From Cryptosporidium bovis (Eukaryota > Apicomplexa > Conoidasida > Eucoccidiorida > Cryptosporidiidae), in NCBI GenBank assembly GCA_009768925.2, contig VHIT02000012.1, forward strand, positions 310,001 through 374,000: a stretch of 64,000 bases of DNA. Reading direction: 5' to 3'. Shown here in pieces: positions 10,711 to 20,578 of this stretch (its first letter is position 1; each line of letters begins with the position of its first letter). The translations under genes and the position numbers were made by a program. The notes beneath the pieces were generated by a model, which saw nothing but the letters and a program-made list of their open reading frames with translations, was not told the origin of the DNA and did not search any database.

Positions 10711-11670
10711 ATGGAGTTATCTTTGCGCTTTGAAAATCAAACAATCTTAAAGGTAAGTTTTGTTATATTTACTTGCATAAAAATACTACGTTTTTAATTC
10801 ATTTCTTATATTAGTTGCCTGCCTCAATTATGGAAAAAATAAAAGGCATAGAACCTGGAGAGCAGATAGGAATGCTTAGGTATGATGAGAATGGAGAGGT
10901 AAGACTAAAAAATAAGGACTTAATCTAGTTTAGAAAAGTGTTTGAAGGTGATAACTTGTTGCTAATATTATATTCTCCTTCGTTCTATAATTTCAATTTA
11001 CCTTCATTGATTTAACTTCGTCTTATAGAGAAAATGGGATTTACTTAATCACACCTTTTCAGAATCCAAACAAATGAAAAAAACTATTGACTCCCTAAAG
11101 GACGATAAGAGTGGGTTTTTGTTCTTGGAAAATCAAGATAATAAGAACGTAGTATCAATGTATCCCTCCAATATACGAAATATTACAAGGTGCGGAGGCC
11201 TTATCGATGATGATTTAAGAAAAAAAATAGAACAGGGAACAAAAAAATCTGCTACTGTTGAGGATAAAAAGAGAATTGTGGGTTCAATTTATGAATCTAA
11301 CTCACAGCCATTTATTTATTATGACCGGAGCGCTGATGATTTTAGAGAGCCAAATGGTTCTGTACTCAAAAAAAGGCAAGTAAATATAAATACAAGTACA
11401 CCCAGTACACAAAATACAAATAGCTCAAATGATAGAGCTCTTTTTACAACTCCAAGTACTACTGGAAACACGTTAGAAGCCTTAAAAGAAAAAATTTTCA
11501 GAATATTTGAAGAGAAAGGTTCAGATGGGGTCTCTATGAAAGAAATTGAAGAGAAAACACTGAAACCCAAGCACATTCTCAAAAGAATAATAGATGAAAT
11601 AGCAATGCAAACGGGTAGAGGTGGGAGGCGTCATATTTGGTACTTAAAGCCGCAATATTCAACAAAATAA
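10711..11670 (+). CDS. TFIIF beta subunit (RAP30), three exons
   Basis: Spliced CDS join(10711..10752,10815..10898,11029..11670) gives 255 aa. TFIIF-beta binds RNA polymerase II and stabilises the pre-initiation complex. Exon 1 (MELSLRFENQTILK) and exon 2 (LPASIMEKIKGIEPGEQIG) build the N-terminal dimerisation beta-strand and match the LWLVKVP...GEVGKLRI part of RAP30. Exon 3 carries the linker and the C-terminal winged helix (about residues 185-253), ending HIWYLKPQY like TWELKPEY in animals. Intron 1 is 62 nt (GTAAGT...TTAG), intron 2 is 130 nt (GTAAGA...ATAG), and both are phase 0. A single-exon call starting at 11074 would lose the dimerisation strand. The length matches the family (about 250 aa). 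Confidence 0.85.
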
Positions 11671-11912
11671 TTTTAGGAGTTATACATTTTACTTATCCAA
11701 ATCCGTTCTAATACTAAATTTTGCGCTACAAAAAACCACCGCCATTGCATTTATGCATGAATGTGGGTTTTTTTTTTTTCAATTATTATTTGATATTTAA
11801 ATAATTTCAATATATTTGCGTTTTCCTACCTTATTTTTCTTTATTACATAACATTCTGAGTTAACTCATCTTTGTAAGATGGAAATTAGTGTATTTACGA
11901 TTGCATTAGGTA

Positions 11913-13886
11913 ATGAAGAGGTTCCTAAGCTTGGTAGAAGAATTATTCTGGAAGGAGCACAAAGATGAAGAAAGGTTATATGTAAGTAATAAAGAAATTG
12001 AAAAAGTGGTTACGAACTATGATTTGTTTTGTGGGAGTTTAATAGAGGAAGGGAACAACATATATAGTATTGAAAACGAACATGATCGGGCTTTTGATGT
12101 TTTTTTGTATTCAAATAGTGATGCATATGCTGGAGAATGGAAAATGTCAAAAAGAAACGGTTGGGGAGTATTCCTAAAGTATACTGGACAAAAATTTGAA
12201 GGTTTATGGAAAGATAACGAAAGGAATGGTTTTGGGATGCAAACAATCGGAAGCACGATAAAATATGTTGGGCAATTTAGCAATAATGAATGTGACGGAA
12301 ATGGGGTTATTTTTCACCATAGCGGTTTACTTTACTCAAGTAAATGGTCTGAAGGGGAGTTAATCGAAAGAAAATTGCTTTTCGAAGGCTGGAAGAAAGA
12401 TTTTTTGAGTTTTTTTTTCCAAATTAATGAGGTAAGAAGTGATTTTAAAATGAGGGCGGAAAGTATTAAGTTAATTGAACAAAGTCGCAAAATTTTCGAG
12501 AGATTATCATTTGATAAAGTAAGGAATGATCTTTCACAAATAGAAAGTGAATCTTATGTTTCAATATATGACTTTGAAGATCGATTCAGTTTCAGCATTG
12601 TAAAAAAAGATTGGTCAGGAAAATTGGAAGAGCCTTATGGAAAAAGAATAAATTTCATAAATGGTTGCTACTCCACAAAGGTAAAAAAAGAAAAAATACC
12701 TCAGGATTTATCCAGACAAATAGAAGACAAAGAAGTAAGGTTTTTTAACTCTGGAAATTCTGCAGAAAATTGCTTAGAATGGAATGTCTATCAGCTTGCA
12801 TATTTTATCAAATGTATTGGTCTTCCGGAGTATGTAGAAATCTTTATTATGAATGAACTTGACGGTTCAACCCTACCTTATATTTCTATTGATGATCTAA
12901 AAGGAATTGGAATAAGTGAAATATCTCATATTAGATATTTGCATATGTCTTTTACTCTTTTATTAAAACTTAGGCTACGTTGTATAAGAAAACAAACATT
13001 CACCCCCCAAAGATTGATAGATGACGAGTACTTAAAAAGCTTTGAAATACCTGCAAATGAATTAAATTTAAAATGTAGAATTGGAGAAGGTGGATATGGA
13101 AAAGTGTATAAAGCATTTTGGACAACAAAGGGAATAATGGTAGCTGTTAAAGCTTTCAGAAGAAGGGATAAATCAACATTAGCAAGAGAATTTTACTCTG
13201 AATTAACAATAGTCTCAAGAATTCGTCATCCAAATGTGACTCTATTCCTAGGTGTTGTATTATCTCCATTGTATTGCTTAGTAACTGAATTAGTACCTTG
13301 TGGTTCCCTATTTGACCTTCTCCATATAAAAAATGAAATTTTAACCTCAACACAGCTAATAAAAATTTCACGTGAAATATGTTATGGAATGGCTTATTTG
13401 CACGAAAATGGAGTCCTACATTGTGACCTGAAAAGCAGCAATATCCTTTTGTCAAATAATTACGATGTGAAAATCGGAGATTTTGGGCTCTCGACCTTAA
13501 TGGAGTCACCATTAGAAACCAGAAAAATGCTCGGTTGCATTGGAACACATCATTGGATGGCTCCAGAGATACTTAGAGGAGAAGGATTTACAAAATCAGC
13601 GGATGTATACAGTTTTGGGACGATTCTTTGGGAAATGCTCACAAAGAAAATCCCAAATGAGGAATTAGCAGTCAATCATATCATAGCCTCGGTTGGGTAT
13701 GGCAATAGACGCCCTAATCTTCCTAAAGATATCCCGTCTACTCTGAAGGTAATAATCTGCAAAACATGGGAAAAAAACGTTCACAAAAGACCTAGCTTCA
13801 AACAACTAGCTAGTATATTCGAGCAATTGCACAGCACTAGCATTTTAGAAATCGAGGAAAACCTCATATCATTCTTTGGTCAATAA
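11913..13886 (+). CDS. MORN-SAM-protein kinase (TKL-like)
   Basis: This 657-aa protein has three modules. MORN repeats (about 68-150) show YAGEWKMSKRNGWGVF, FEGLWKDNERNGFGM and YVGQFSNNECDGNGV. A SAM domain (about 290-352) shows YQLAYFIKCIGLPEYVEIF and LKGIGISEISHIRYL. The C-terminal kinase (about 388-645) has the glycine loop GEGGYGKVYKAFW, VAVKAF with the catalytic lysine, HCDLKSSNILL, DFGLS and WMAPEIL. The sequence resembles tyrosine-kinase-like (TKL) Ser/Thr kinases (FLGVVLSP, YSFGTILWEMLT). All essential residues are present, but HRD is HCD, so it is a non-RD kinase. MORN repeats often mediate lipid or membrane association and SAM mediates oligomerisation, so a membrane-associated signalling role is inferred. 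The start is ATG 11913. Confidence 0.9.
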   Translation: MKRFLSLVEELFWKEHKDEERLYVSNKEIEKVVTNYDLFCGSLIEEGNNIYSIENEHDRAFDVFLYSNSDAYAGEWKMSKRNGWGVFLKYTGQKFEGLWKDNERNGFGMQTIGSTIKYVGQFSNNECDGNGVIFHHSGLLYSSKWSEGELIERKLLFEGWKKDFLSFFFQINEVRSDFKMRAESIKLIEQSRKIFERLSFDKVRNDLSQIESESYVSIYDFEDRFSFSIVKKDWSGKLEEPYGKRINFINGCYSTKVKKEKIPQDLSRQIEDKEVRFFNSGNSAENCLEWNVYQLAYFIKCIGLPEYVEIFIMNELDGSTLPYISIDDLKGIGISEISHIRYLHMSFTLLLKLRLRCIRKQTFTPQRLIDDEYLKSFEIPANELNLKCRIGEGGYGKVYKAFWTTKGIMVAVKAFRRRDKSTLAREFYSELTIVSRIRHPNVTLFLGVVLSPLYCLVTELVPCGSLFDLLHIKNEILTSTQLIKISREICYGMAYLHENGVLHCDLKSSNILLSNNYDVKIGDFGLSTLMESPLETRKMLGCIGTHHWMAPEILRGEGFTKSADVYSFGTILWEMLTKKIPNEELAVNHIIASVGYGNRRPNLPKDIPSTLKVIICKTWEKNVHKRPSFKQLASIFEQLHSTSILEIEENLISFFGQ

Positions 13887-13951
13887 TATAATTCATTTTT
13901 TGTTCTTTAAAATACTAAAATGTTATTAAACGTATTTTGGGAGTCTATACC

Positions 13952-16558
13952 CTATTCGAATTCTTTCCAGAAATCGTCACTATTTAAATCAAGTTTAGTT
14001 GAAATTTTTCTCCCCTTTGACTTATCGTCCAATATTGTTGAAGTATTATCTGTTGTGGTCTTATTGTCCTTTATACTGATTTTCCTTACTTCATTCGTCG
14101 CAAATTGAAAACCATTTATTGTTTCTATCTTGAAATCTCTTTGTGAACCAGAATTTGCAAAATCTTTATTTGTTTGTGGTCGAGTTTGATTTTTAACACC
14201 ATTTGTTACGAATAACTTATCATCTTCTTTATTCTTTTCATTGTATTCCAGGTTTCTCAAAGTATTATCTCTAGAGAAGCTCAAGTCAAAAATATTGCTA
14301 TCGAAATCATTCCAACTTCCATCACTCATTCCTCCCTCATTGGCTGAAGTACCTTTATTTAAGTCACTAAGATCGTCAAAATTTGATTCTCTTTTATCTT
14401 CTGATCTTTTCCTGGGTGTATATCTACATAAATCTACTCCATTTTTAATATTATTGCTACCAGCAATGTTTCTCGGGTAAATAATATTTTCCCGTGATAT
14501 AGGGTTACCTTGAGTATCAGATGATTGTGATATATGTTTTTCCTCGCTATCCTTCAATTTTTCTTGCTCCTCTCTTAGCTTCGTTTGTTCTTGGACGTAA
14601 GGAGCTAAGATATTCGTAATATTTTTAATTAGAAGCAGTGATATCTCCATAATCTCAGGTTGCCCTTCAATAAACCCATATATCGAAACATTCGGAAGTA
14701 TCTGCTGTGTTATTACAGAAGGTGGATAAAAATTTATTGTTGAAATAAATGCTTGAATTACAGCTTTTCTACATATAGGAAACGGATCTTTTAACATCTG
14801 AATATATATTCTGTTCAGTATAGTTTGATAATATTGCTCCGGTAGAATATTCATTAGTTTTGCAAAGCAAATTACAGTGTTGCTCCTGATAATAACCTCA
14901 GGATCTTTTGAAAGATTAAACATTGAACAAACGAGTTTATCTACTACAACTTGAGAGTTATTATTTGAACCCAAAGCGTTGAAAATGGCAGCGCTGCTCT
15001 TAATCCCCTCCTTTATTGAATAAATAAAATCGCTAGAAACTATATTTTTTGTATTATTTCTTGAGTTTTGATCACTTCCACGCATTCCCGTTAGCTCGTG
15101 TTCCTTCAGAAGCAATGGAATGATAAATATCATACTTTGAAGAGTAGCTTCTCTAATTAGGTTTGCTGTATCTTGAAATCCCATTAATATGGAATCAATA
15201 CAGTCCTGGAATATATCTTTTGTCAGAAATTTTTCGTACTTTGAAATGTTTTTCAGTAAGGTATATCTTATTGACCTATCATTCTGATTCATAAGAAACT
15301 TCAGAGTATTTTGAAATGCATTTAAAAGGAACTTTGGGCAATTCAATGGAGAATAAGATTCCATCAAAGTTAATATAAGTGGAAACACTGTTGGAGCACA
15401 CTGAGAAAAGTTTACTAGAATTCTATCGAGAATCCTTTGTATAATTATCAAGTTAGTTGTATATACACAATGAACTTTAATACTTGTAATAAGATTTGGC
15501 AAATATTGAATACAAAAAATTTTTTTATCATCAGGAGATTTTAATATAAAGTTATTTATTTGATTCATGAATTCCACAAATGGAGAGTTGTTCCTCATCA
15601 AAACCAATCCATTTTCAATATTGACATCCTTGTCCGTGTTTAAACAGGAAAGCAAATCACTTAGCCAATCATACAACCAATGAGGAGTTATATTGTTCTC
15701 TAAAGTCAGGACTCTATCATTGCAATAAGGTAGTTCAATTGAATCAATTGATCTTTTTCTCTTTTCAAAGTCAGATTGTTCACACAACCTTCCGCCGCTA
15801 TCAAAAACAAAATTCAGTTTCGTGGAAACTTTGAAAGACCAATATATTAAACAACCCAAGTTCCATAAATCTATATTTTTTGGGTTTTTTGGGTTAAACC
15901 TTGAGAACTTCCAGCCCATTATATTACTTGAAGTGCTCTGTCTGGATATATCATCAATGTAATTATTGCTCACTTCACTTAAAGGAGTCGCATTTTCAAA
16001 TCCACCCAACTTCCATGAACCTTCATAATTCACATAAATATTAAATGGATTTATATTACCATGCAAAAGTTTTGCGTCATCATGCAGGAATTTCACAGCA
16101 TTTGTCACTTCATAAAGGCCAGAAATACAGTCAATTGGAAATAAAATATTATAATTCAACTCTTTTGAATCATTTAAGAAAACTTCAAATGTAAATGAAG
16201 AATTAACTGCTAAGTTGTATAAAGATACGCATGGCTCAGTTATTATATAGTAGGAATTTGGAACTTCTAAAGTGTCGTATATTTTTAAAATACATGGATG
16301 AATTAAACTCTTACATATCCGAAACTGATTTTTTGCTATTTTTCTAGCAACATCTACGGGCAAAAATCCCAAAAATCCTGTGTTGGGATTATTCGACTTG
16401 TCAAATACAAAAATACTGCAAGATTGTTCCGGCCTATTCTTTTTAAAACCTCTGTAGTGTGTCCATATACTATAATCCTCTCCTTCTACTCTTTCCCCTA
16501 TTGTATACCCAAAGTTACTTGGCAAATCGTTAAATAACTTCGAAATTAATGAAAACAT
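13952..16558 (-). CDS. SCY1-like pseudokinase with HEAT repeats
   Basis: This 868-aa protein of the SCY1/SCYL family acts in Golgi-ER and clathrin-type trafficking and in tRNA export in other eukaryotes. The N-terminal kinase-like domain (about 15-330) is degenerate: the HRD position reads LLHGNINPFNIYV and the DFG position reads LGGFENA, so phosphotransfer is not expected. Helical HEAT-like repeats follow (about 340-660). The tail is disordered and ends SDDFWKEFE, a typical SCY1 C-terminal feature. The longest frame begins at TTG 16576; ATG 16558 gives MFSLISKLFNDLPSNFGYTIG, close to the family N-terminus. It converges with the MORN-SAM kinase only 65 bases away. Confidence 0.85.
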   Translation of the reverse strand: MFSLISKLFNDLPSNFGYTIGERVEGEDYSIWTHYRGFKKNRPEQSCSIFVFDKSNNPNTGFLGFLPVDVARKIAKNQFRICKSLIHPCILKIYDTLEVPNSYYIITEPCVSLYNLAVNSSFTFEVFLNDSKELNYNILFPIDCISGLYEVTNAVKFLHDDAKLLHGNINPFNIYVNYEGSWKLGGFENATPLSEVSNNYIDDISRQSTSSNIMGWKFSRFNPKNPKNIDLWNLGCLIYWSFKVSTKLNFVFDSGGRLCEQSDFEKRKRSIDSIELPYCNDRVLTLENNITPHWLYDWLSDLLSCLNTDKDVNIENGLVLMRNNSPFVEFMNQINNFILKSPDDKKIFCIQYLPNLITSIKVHCVYTTNLIIIQRILDRILVNFSQCAPTVFPLILTLMESYSPLNCPKFLLNAFQNTLKFLMNQNDRSIRYTLLKNISKYEKFLTKDIFQDCIDSILMGFQDTANLIREATLQSMIFIIPLLLKEHELTGMRGSDQNSRNNTKNIVSSDFIYSIKEGIKSSAAIFNALGSNNNSQVVVDKLVCSMFNLSKDPEVIIRSNTVICFAKLMNILPEQYYQTILNRIYIQMLKDPFPICRKAVIQAFISTINFYPPSVITQQILPNVSIYGFIEGQPEIMEISLLLIKNITNILAPYVQEQTKLREEQEKLKDSEEKHISQSSDTQGNPISRENIIYPRNIAGSNNIKNGVDLCRYTPRKRSEDKRESNFDDLSDLNKGTSANEGGMSDGSWNDFDSNIFDLSFSRDNTLRNLEYNEKNKEDDKLFVTNGVKNQTRPQTNKDFANSGSQRDFKIETINGFQFATNEVRKISIKDNKTTTDNTSTILDDKSKGRKISTKLDLNSDDFWKEFE

Positions 16559-17200
16559 CCATAAGTATCCAATCAAATAAAAATTTCCAATAAATAATTA
16601 TGAATTATCTGTAAAATCTCCTGCAGTTTCTGATATATTCCTCTTGAATATTCTAATTAAAACCAAAGAGAATGTATGCCGGTATATATTGCAGAGAACA
16701 AATTATAAAAATTAAAATATGAAAAATATCATCAGTTTAGAATTAATTGCTGACCCAATCTATCCTTTATGACTAAATTTATTTACTTATTGTGATTTGG
16801 ATTACTTTTTTTGAATGTGGGAAAAAAGGCGGGAAAGATGTTACTTAGATCTTTACAATTTACTAAAATACATCAATAAATAGAACCGGTATTTGGTGAG
16901 TACCGGTTATTACTAAAATTTCATTAAACTAATATTAAAGAGTGAGAATAGAGTAATATTTATATGGATAATAACTATTTTACAAAGTAAATAATTAAAA
17001 GTTACATAATTTCAAGAACGAGTCTATGAATTTGTAGTGTATTATTGCTATAATGTTAGCTTGATAAGTTAATTATCCAGAAACAAAACAATCCTGGTTA
17101 CAACTTTTAGTCCTGCTTCTTAATTAAACTATTTAAATAAATAATTTTCTTAATTTTGAGTAATTAATTTAATTTTATTGGGCTGAAGAGAAGGTTAAAA
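16559..17200. promoter_or_regulatory. divergent promoter SCY1-like / formin
   Basis: This spacer separates a - strand and a + strand gene, so it should hold both promoters. It has GGCGGG at 16828-16833 (AAAAAGGCGGGAAAGATG, very close to an E2F consensus) and a perfect inverted repeat centred at about 16896. No exon is seen. Confidence 0.5.
16884..16908. repeat. perfect 8-bp inverted repeat AACCGGTA/TACCGGTT
   Basis: AACCGGTA at 16884-16891 and TACCGGTT at 16901-16908 are perfect inverted copies separated by 9 bases. They lie between divergently transcribed genes about 50 bases from a GGCGGG element. Each arm contains the self-palindrome ACCGGT. This fits a dimeric transcription-factor site, but no factor can be named from sequence. 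Confidence 0.65.
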
Positions 17201-20200
17201 ATGATTTCAAACTTTGTAAATAGAATATTTAAAAATCCAGGATCTGAAATTAGTGAAAATGAACTAGATACAAAGTTATCTGAGGAACATTCAATATACT
17301 GCACAACTTCACTTGCAACATTTTACCGTCCAAAAAGACTTAAAATAGCAATTTTAGATCATATTCCTTGTGGTATTGAAACCTTAATCATTGAACTCTT
17401 TACAACTCGAAAATCCGGTAATTTTAAAGAATATATACTATCAAATATACAGAACAGAAGAAAGTGCAGAATACCAAGACACACTCTCATATTGAATGGC
17501 TCTTCTTTTTATTGCCTCATTTCATCCTCAAAAAAAACAGATTGTAACGAATGCGGAAGTAGTATTTGTTCATCTTTTGTAATTGACTTTACTAGAAACT
17601 CGGATAACGGAGAGCCAACCTATTTGATTTTTCAAGGTGATATGATACTTAGAATCCAAGATAAGAAGTCTAATTTGAATATATATTCCTTGGTTACAAG
17701 TAGGAGTTCAAATGACATCATAAATATTACAAGAGAAGAGGTTATATTATCAATACCAGATAGTTTTGTACCTTCAAGGAATTTTAAAATTGACTTAATT
17801 TTGTATTCAGTTATAGGATGGACAAGAAATGAAGATGATAAAGTTGGAATAGATAAAAAGCACAACATGCAGACGGAAAATACTGAAAAACTTAATAACC
17901 TACTGAATAAGCGTTCTATTTCTTCTGATAAATTATCCATTTGCAGTGAAAACCTAATTAATAAGTTAGTTGAACAACAAATGGAAATGGAGAATTCTTG
18001 TGATTTAAAAACTCCAATAAACTACAGAAAAGGTAAAAGTTGTTTGAATAATTCCAGTATTTCTGAAAAAGGGCAACTTCTAGATACCCCAAGTTCTATT
18101 TCAACACCTATTTCTGCCATATTAAAGGCAAAAGCACCTCCCTTGCCAGCGCACATGAAATCTGTACCGAGACCCAAATCTTTACCTAAAGGTGCTGTAA
18201 AAGGAAGTGCATTGGGAATTAATTCTGCTCAGAAAAAAAAAATTCTTCCTCTAGGTAGAAGAATTCACTGGAAACCTTTAAGTGAGGAAACTGCTCAGAA
18301 AACAATTTTCAGGGAAATATTGTATACTTCGTTGGAATCTCAATCTTCTCCACTGTCTAGTCAAGTAGGTGAAATGTGCAATCTCGAGTCCTTATCTATT
18401 TCTAACTCTTATACTGGAGATATTTGTTTGACCAGTGAAATTGCTGTTAATACAGAAACGTCCCCAGTATCTAATTCTGTCTCTCCAAACACTATTTCAG
18501 ATTTTCATATGGCCAATTCTCTCGTTCACATGGAAACCTTGTTGAGGGTTTTTACTAGGTCATCCAACAATATACTTGGTTCTTCTGGACCTAGCACAAC
18601 TTTAAACCGCAATAGTGACTCAAGTATGTCATCCCATTCTAGAAACAAAAAACTCCAGTCTACAAGTTCAAACAAAAATCAAGATCAAAAATGGATAATA
18701 AATTACAAGTCTTCAAAATTCAGAGATATAGAGGATGCAAATGAAACTCTTGGAGAGAACTCTAACAATAAACCACAAAGCTTAAAGAACGATAACAAGT
18801 TATTAAAAGTTGATCAAAATGGTCCTAGTATCATTAATTATCAAAAACAGCTACCGCTAACGTTTTTATCTCAAAAAAGGGCTCAAAATATGGCGATAGT
18901 TTTGTCAAGACTTTCCGTTCCAACTGACTATATCATTGAAGTGTTAAAATCATTTAATATCTCCAGTTTGACATTAGAAGACTACGAGAGAATAGAACAA
19001 GTTTTGCCCACAGAATTGGAGTTAGAAAAGATAAAAAACAACAAAGGTAACGAGTTACATCAACTTGAACATTTTTTAAGCCGATTCTCCCACATATCAA
19101 ATCCTATGACAAGGCTTAGATTTCTTAAATTTGAGCACATCCTGGATTCTTCAGAATTTGATATTCAAAAAAATCTGAATACTCTATATTCTGCCTCAAT
19201 GCAAATGAGAAATTCAAACAAATTGAAGTTAATACTAAAGGCATTTTTGTTACTCGGAAACTACGTCAATCATGGGATACACCTATCAGGTGTATCTAAT
19301 GGTATATCACCTATTTCTCATACAGTTAATAACGGTTCTATCAATTGGTCTCTTCTCGAAACAAAGGGATTTTCTATACAATCGCTATTGAGATTGGTCG
19401 AGTTTAAAACAACAATAGACTCATCATTTAATGCTTTACATTATATTATAGCAAATTTAACATTTACAAATCCAAAACTTAACCTAAACCAACTTTCAAA
19501 TGATCTACATGCTGTATCTGAAGCATCTAAAATATCAATTGAAGCCCTGTTTGCATGTATAAATGACATGAGGAAAGAACTAGCCATTCTTGAGATCGAG
19601 AAATCAAAGTTTTCAAATGAAAGAGTTGAATATCTGTTTGAATCTTATTCGAGGCGTTTAGATGCTCTGATCGAAGGATATCATAGGATTGTTGAGAAGG
19701 TTGTGGACACAGCCTTATATTTTGGTCAGAATTTGCCAGAAGGAAACAAAAGCTCAATTATTCAACCTTTTTTTGAAACCATGAATGTTTTTTTATTACA
19801 ATTCTCATCGTGCTGTAAAGAAATAAGGGACAAACCCATGAAATTTTCTCAATTACTTGTTGATTCAAGCGCTATCTTTTCCAATGGCAAGGATTACAAC
19901 TCTAGTTCTTATTCATTAACTAATTCAACTAGTAACAGTTCTAGCAACTCAACTCCACTTGTAAACAATACCCCAAGTATATCTCTTTTGAATATCCCAC
20001 AGATATCAGATAACAGTAGTTGTTCTAATTCCACTGAACACGATAATCTAAAACAAAAACAAGATATTTGTGACAATTTCCAGCCTAAAAAGGCTCATCT
20101 TAGAGAACCTCTTTCTTCAAATTTTAGAAACGTCAGAAAGAGTGAAACTGGAAGTATAATTATAATTAGAGCATCTGATAATAATATAAACAGTAATGCT

Positions 20201-20248
20201 TCTCAGCTACCAAGTAGACCACCTCCTCCTAAGAACAATAAATGTTAA
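17201..20248 (+). CDS. formin (FH2 domain) with N-terminal C2/PTEN-like region
   Basis: This 1015-aa formin should nucleate and elongate unbranched actin filaments. The N-terminal region (about 28-215), with YRPKRLKIAILDHIPCG and FQGDMILRIQD, resembles the PTEN-type C2 domain found before FH2 in some formins. The FH2 domain opens with LGRRIHWKPL (about 350). A low-complexity Ser/Asn insertion of roughly 180 residues follows, and the core runs from about 557 to 890 (SQKRAQNMAIVLSRL, ISNPMTRLRFLKFEHIL, LKAFLLLGNYVNHG, where most formins have GNxxN). No long FH1 polyproline tract exists; only short runs (KAPPLPAHMKSVPRP, RPPPPK at the tail). The start is ATG 17201. Confidence 0.9.
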   Translation: MISNFVNRIFKNPGSEISENELDTKLSEEHSIYCTTSLATFYRPKRLKIAILDHIPCGIETLIIELFTTRKSGNFKEYILSNIQNRRKCRIPRHTLILNGSSFYCLISSSKKTDCNECGSSICSSFVIDFTRNSDNGEPTYLIFQGDMILRIQDKKSNLNIYSLVTSRSSNDIINITREEVILSIPDSFVPSRNFKIDLILYSVIGWTRNEDDKVGIDKKHNMQTENTEKLNNLLNKRSISSDKLSICSENLINKLVEQQMEMENSCDLKTPINYRKGKSCLNNSSISEKGQLLDTPSSISTPISAILKAKAPPLPAHMKSVPRPKSLPKGAVKGSALGINSAQKKKILPLGRRIHWKPLSEETAQKTIFREILYTSLESQSSPLSSQVGEMCNLESLSISNSYTGDICLTSEIAVNTETSPVSNSVSPNTISDFHMANSLVHMETLLRVFTRSSNNILGSSGPSTTLNRNSDSSMSSHSRNKKLQSTSSNKNQDQKWIINYKSSKFRDIEDANETLGENSNNKPQSLKNDNKLLKVDQNGPSIINYQKQLPLTFLSQKRAQNMAIVLSRLSVPTDYIIEVLKSFNISSLTLEDYERIEQVLPTELELEKIKNNKGNELHQLEHFLSRFSHISNPMTRLRFLKFEHILDSSEFDIQKNLNTLYSASMQMRNSNKLKLILKAFLLLGNYVNHGIHLSGVSNGISPISHTVNNGSINWSLLETKGFSIQSLLRLVEFKTTIDSSFNALHYIIANLTFTNPKLNLNQLSNDLHAVSEASKISIEALFACINDMRKELAILEIEKSKFSNERVEYLFESYSRRLDALIEGYHRIVEKVVDTALYFGQNLPEGNKSSIIQPFFETMNVFLLQFSSCCKEIRDKPMKFSQLLVDSSAIFSNGKDYNSSSYSLTNSTSNSSSNSTPLVNNTPSISLLNIPQISDNSSCSNSTEHDNLKQKQDICDNFQPKKAHLREPLSSNFRNVRKSETGSIIIIRASDNNINSNASQLPSRPPPPKNNKC

Positions 20249-20578
20249 TATTTCATCTACAGATGCATCAAAAAAAGTTATTTATAAAATACGCAAATAA
20301 AAAACAACATAATGAACCTCTTATATCTATTTTCATTCTCTTATTCATTATGACATTTTACTGTCCTGAGATCATCCCATTATTTTCACTCTGAATTTAT
20401 ATCACCTCTTCTGGAAACTCACTTTTAGAACATGTTCGGCGGCAAGTACTTCGATTTTGCCTAATATGAATGTATACTCGCACTCCGAAACTAATGAAAA
20501 AACAGAACAACCAGTTTGAGACCGTTATTACTGTTTTAAATTATTATAATTTGTTTGACCACCAAATTATTTCAAATT
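20249..20578. promoter_or_regulatory. formin / SAP-protein spacer
   Basis: This AT-rich spacer between two + strand genes contains a CGGCGGC element at 20437-20443, about 140 bases upstream of the next ATG. It is similar to the other GC-rich hexamers in the window. Nothing else was recognised. Confidence 0.35.
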
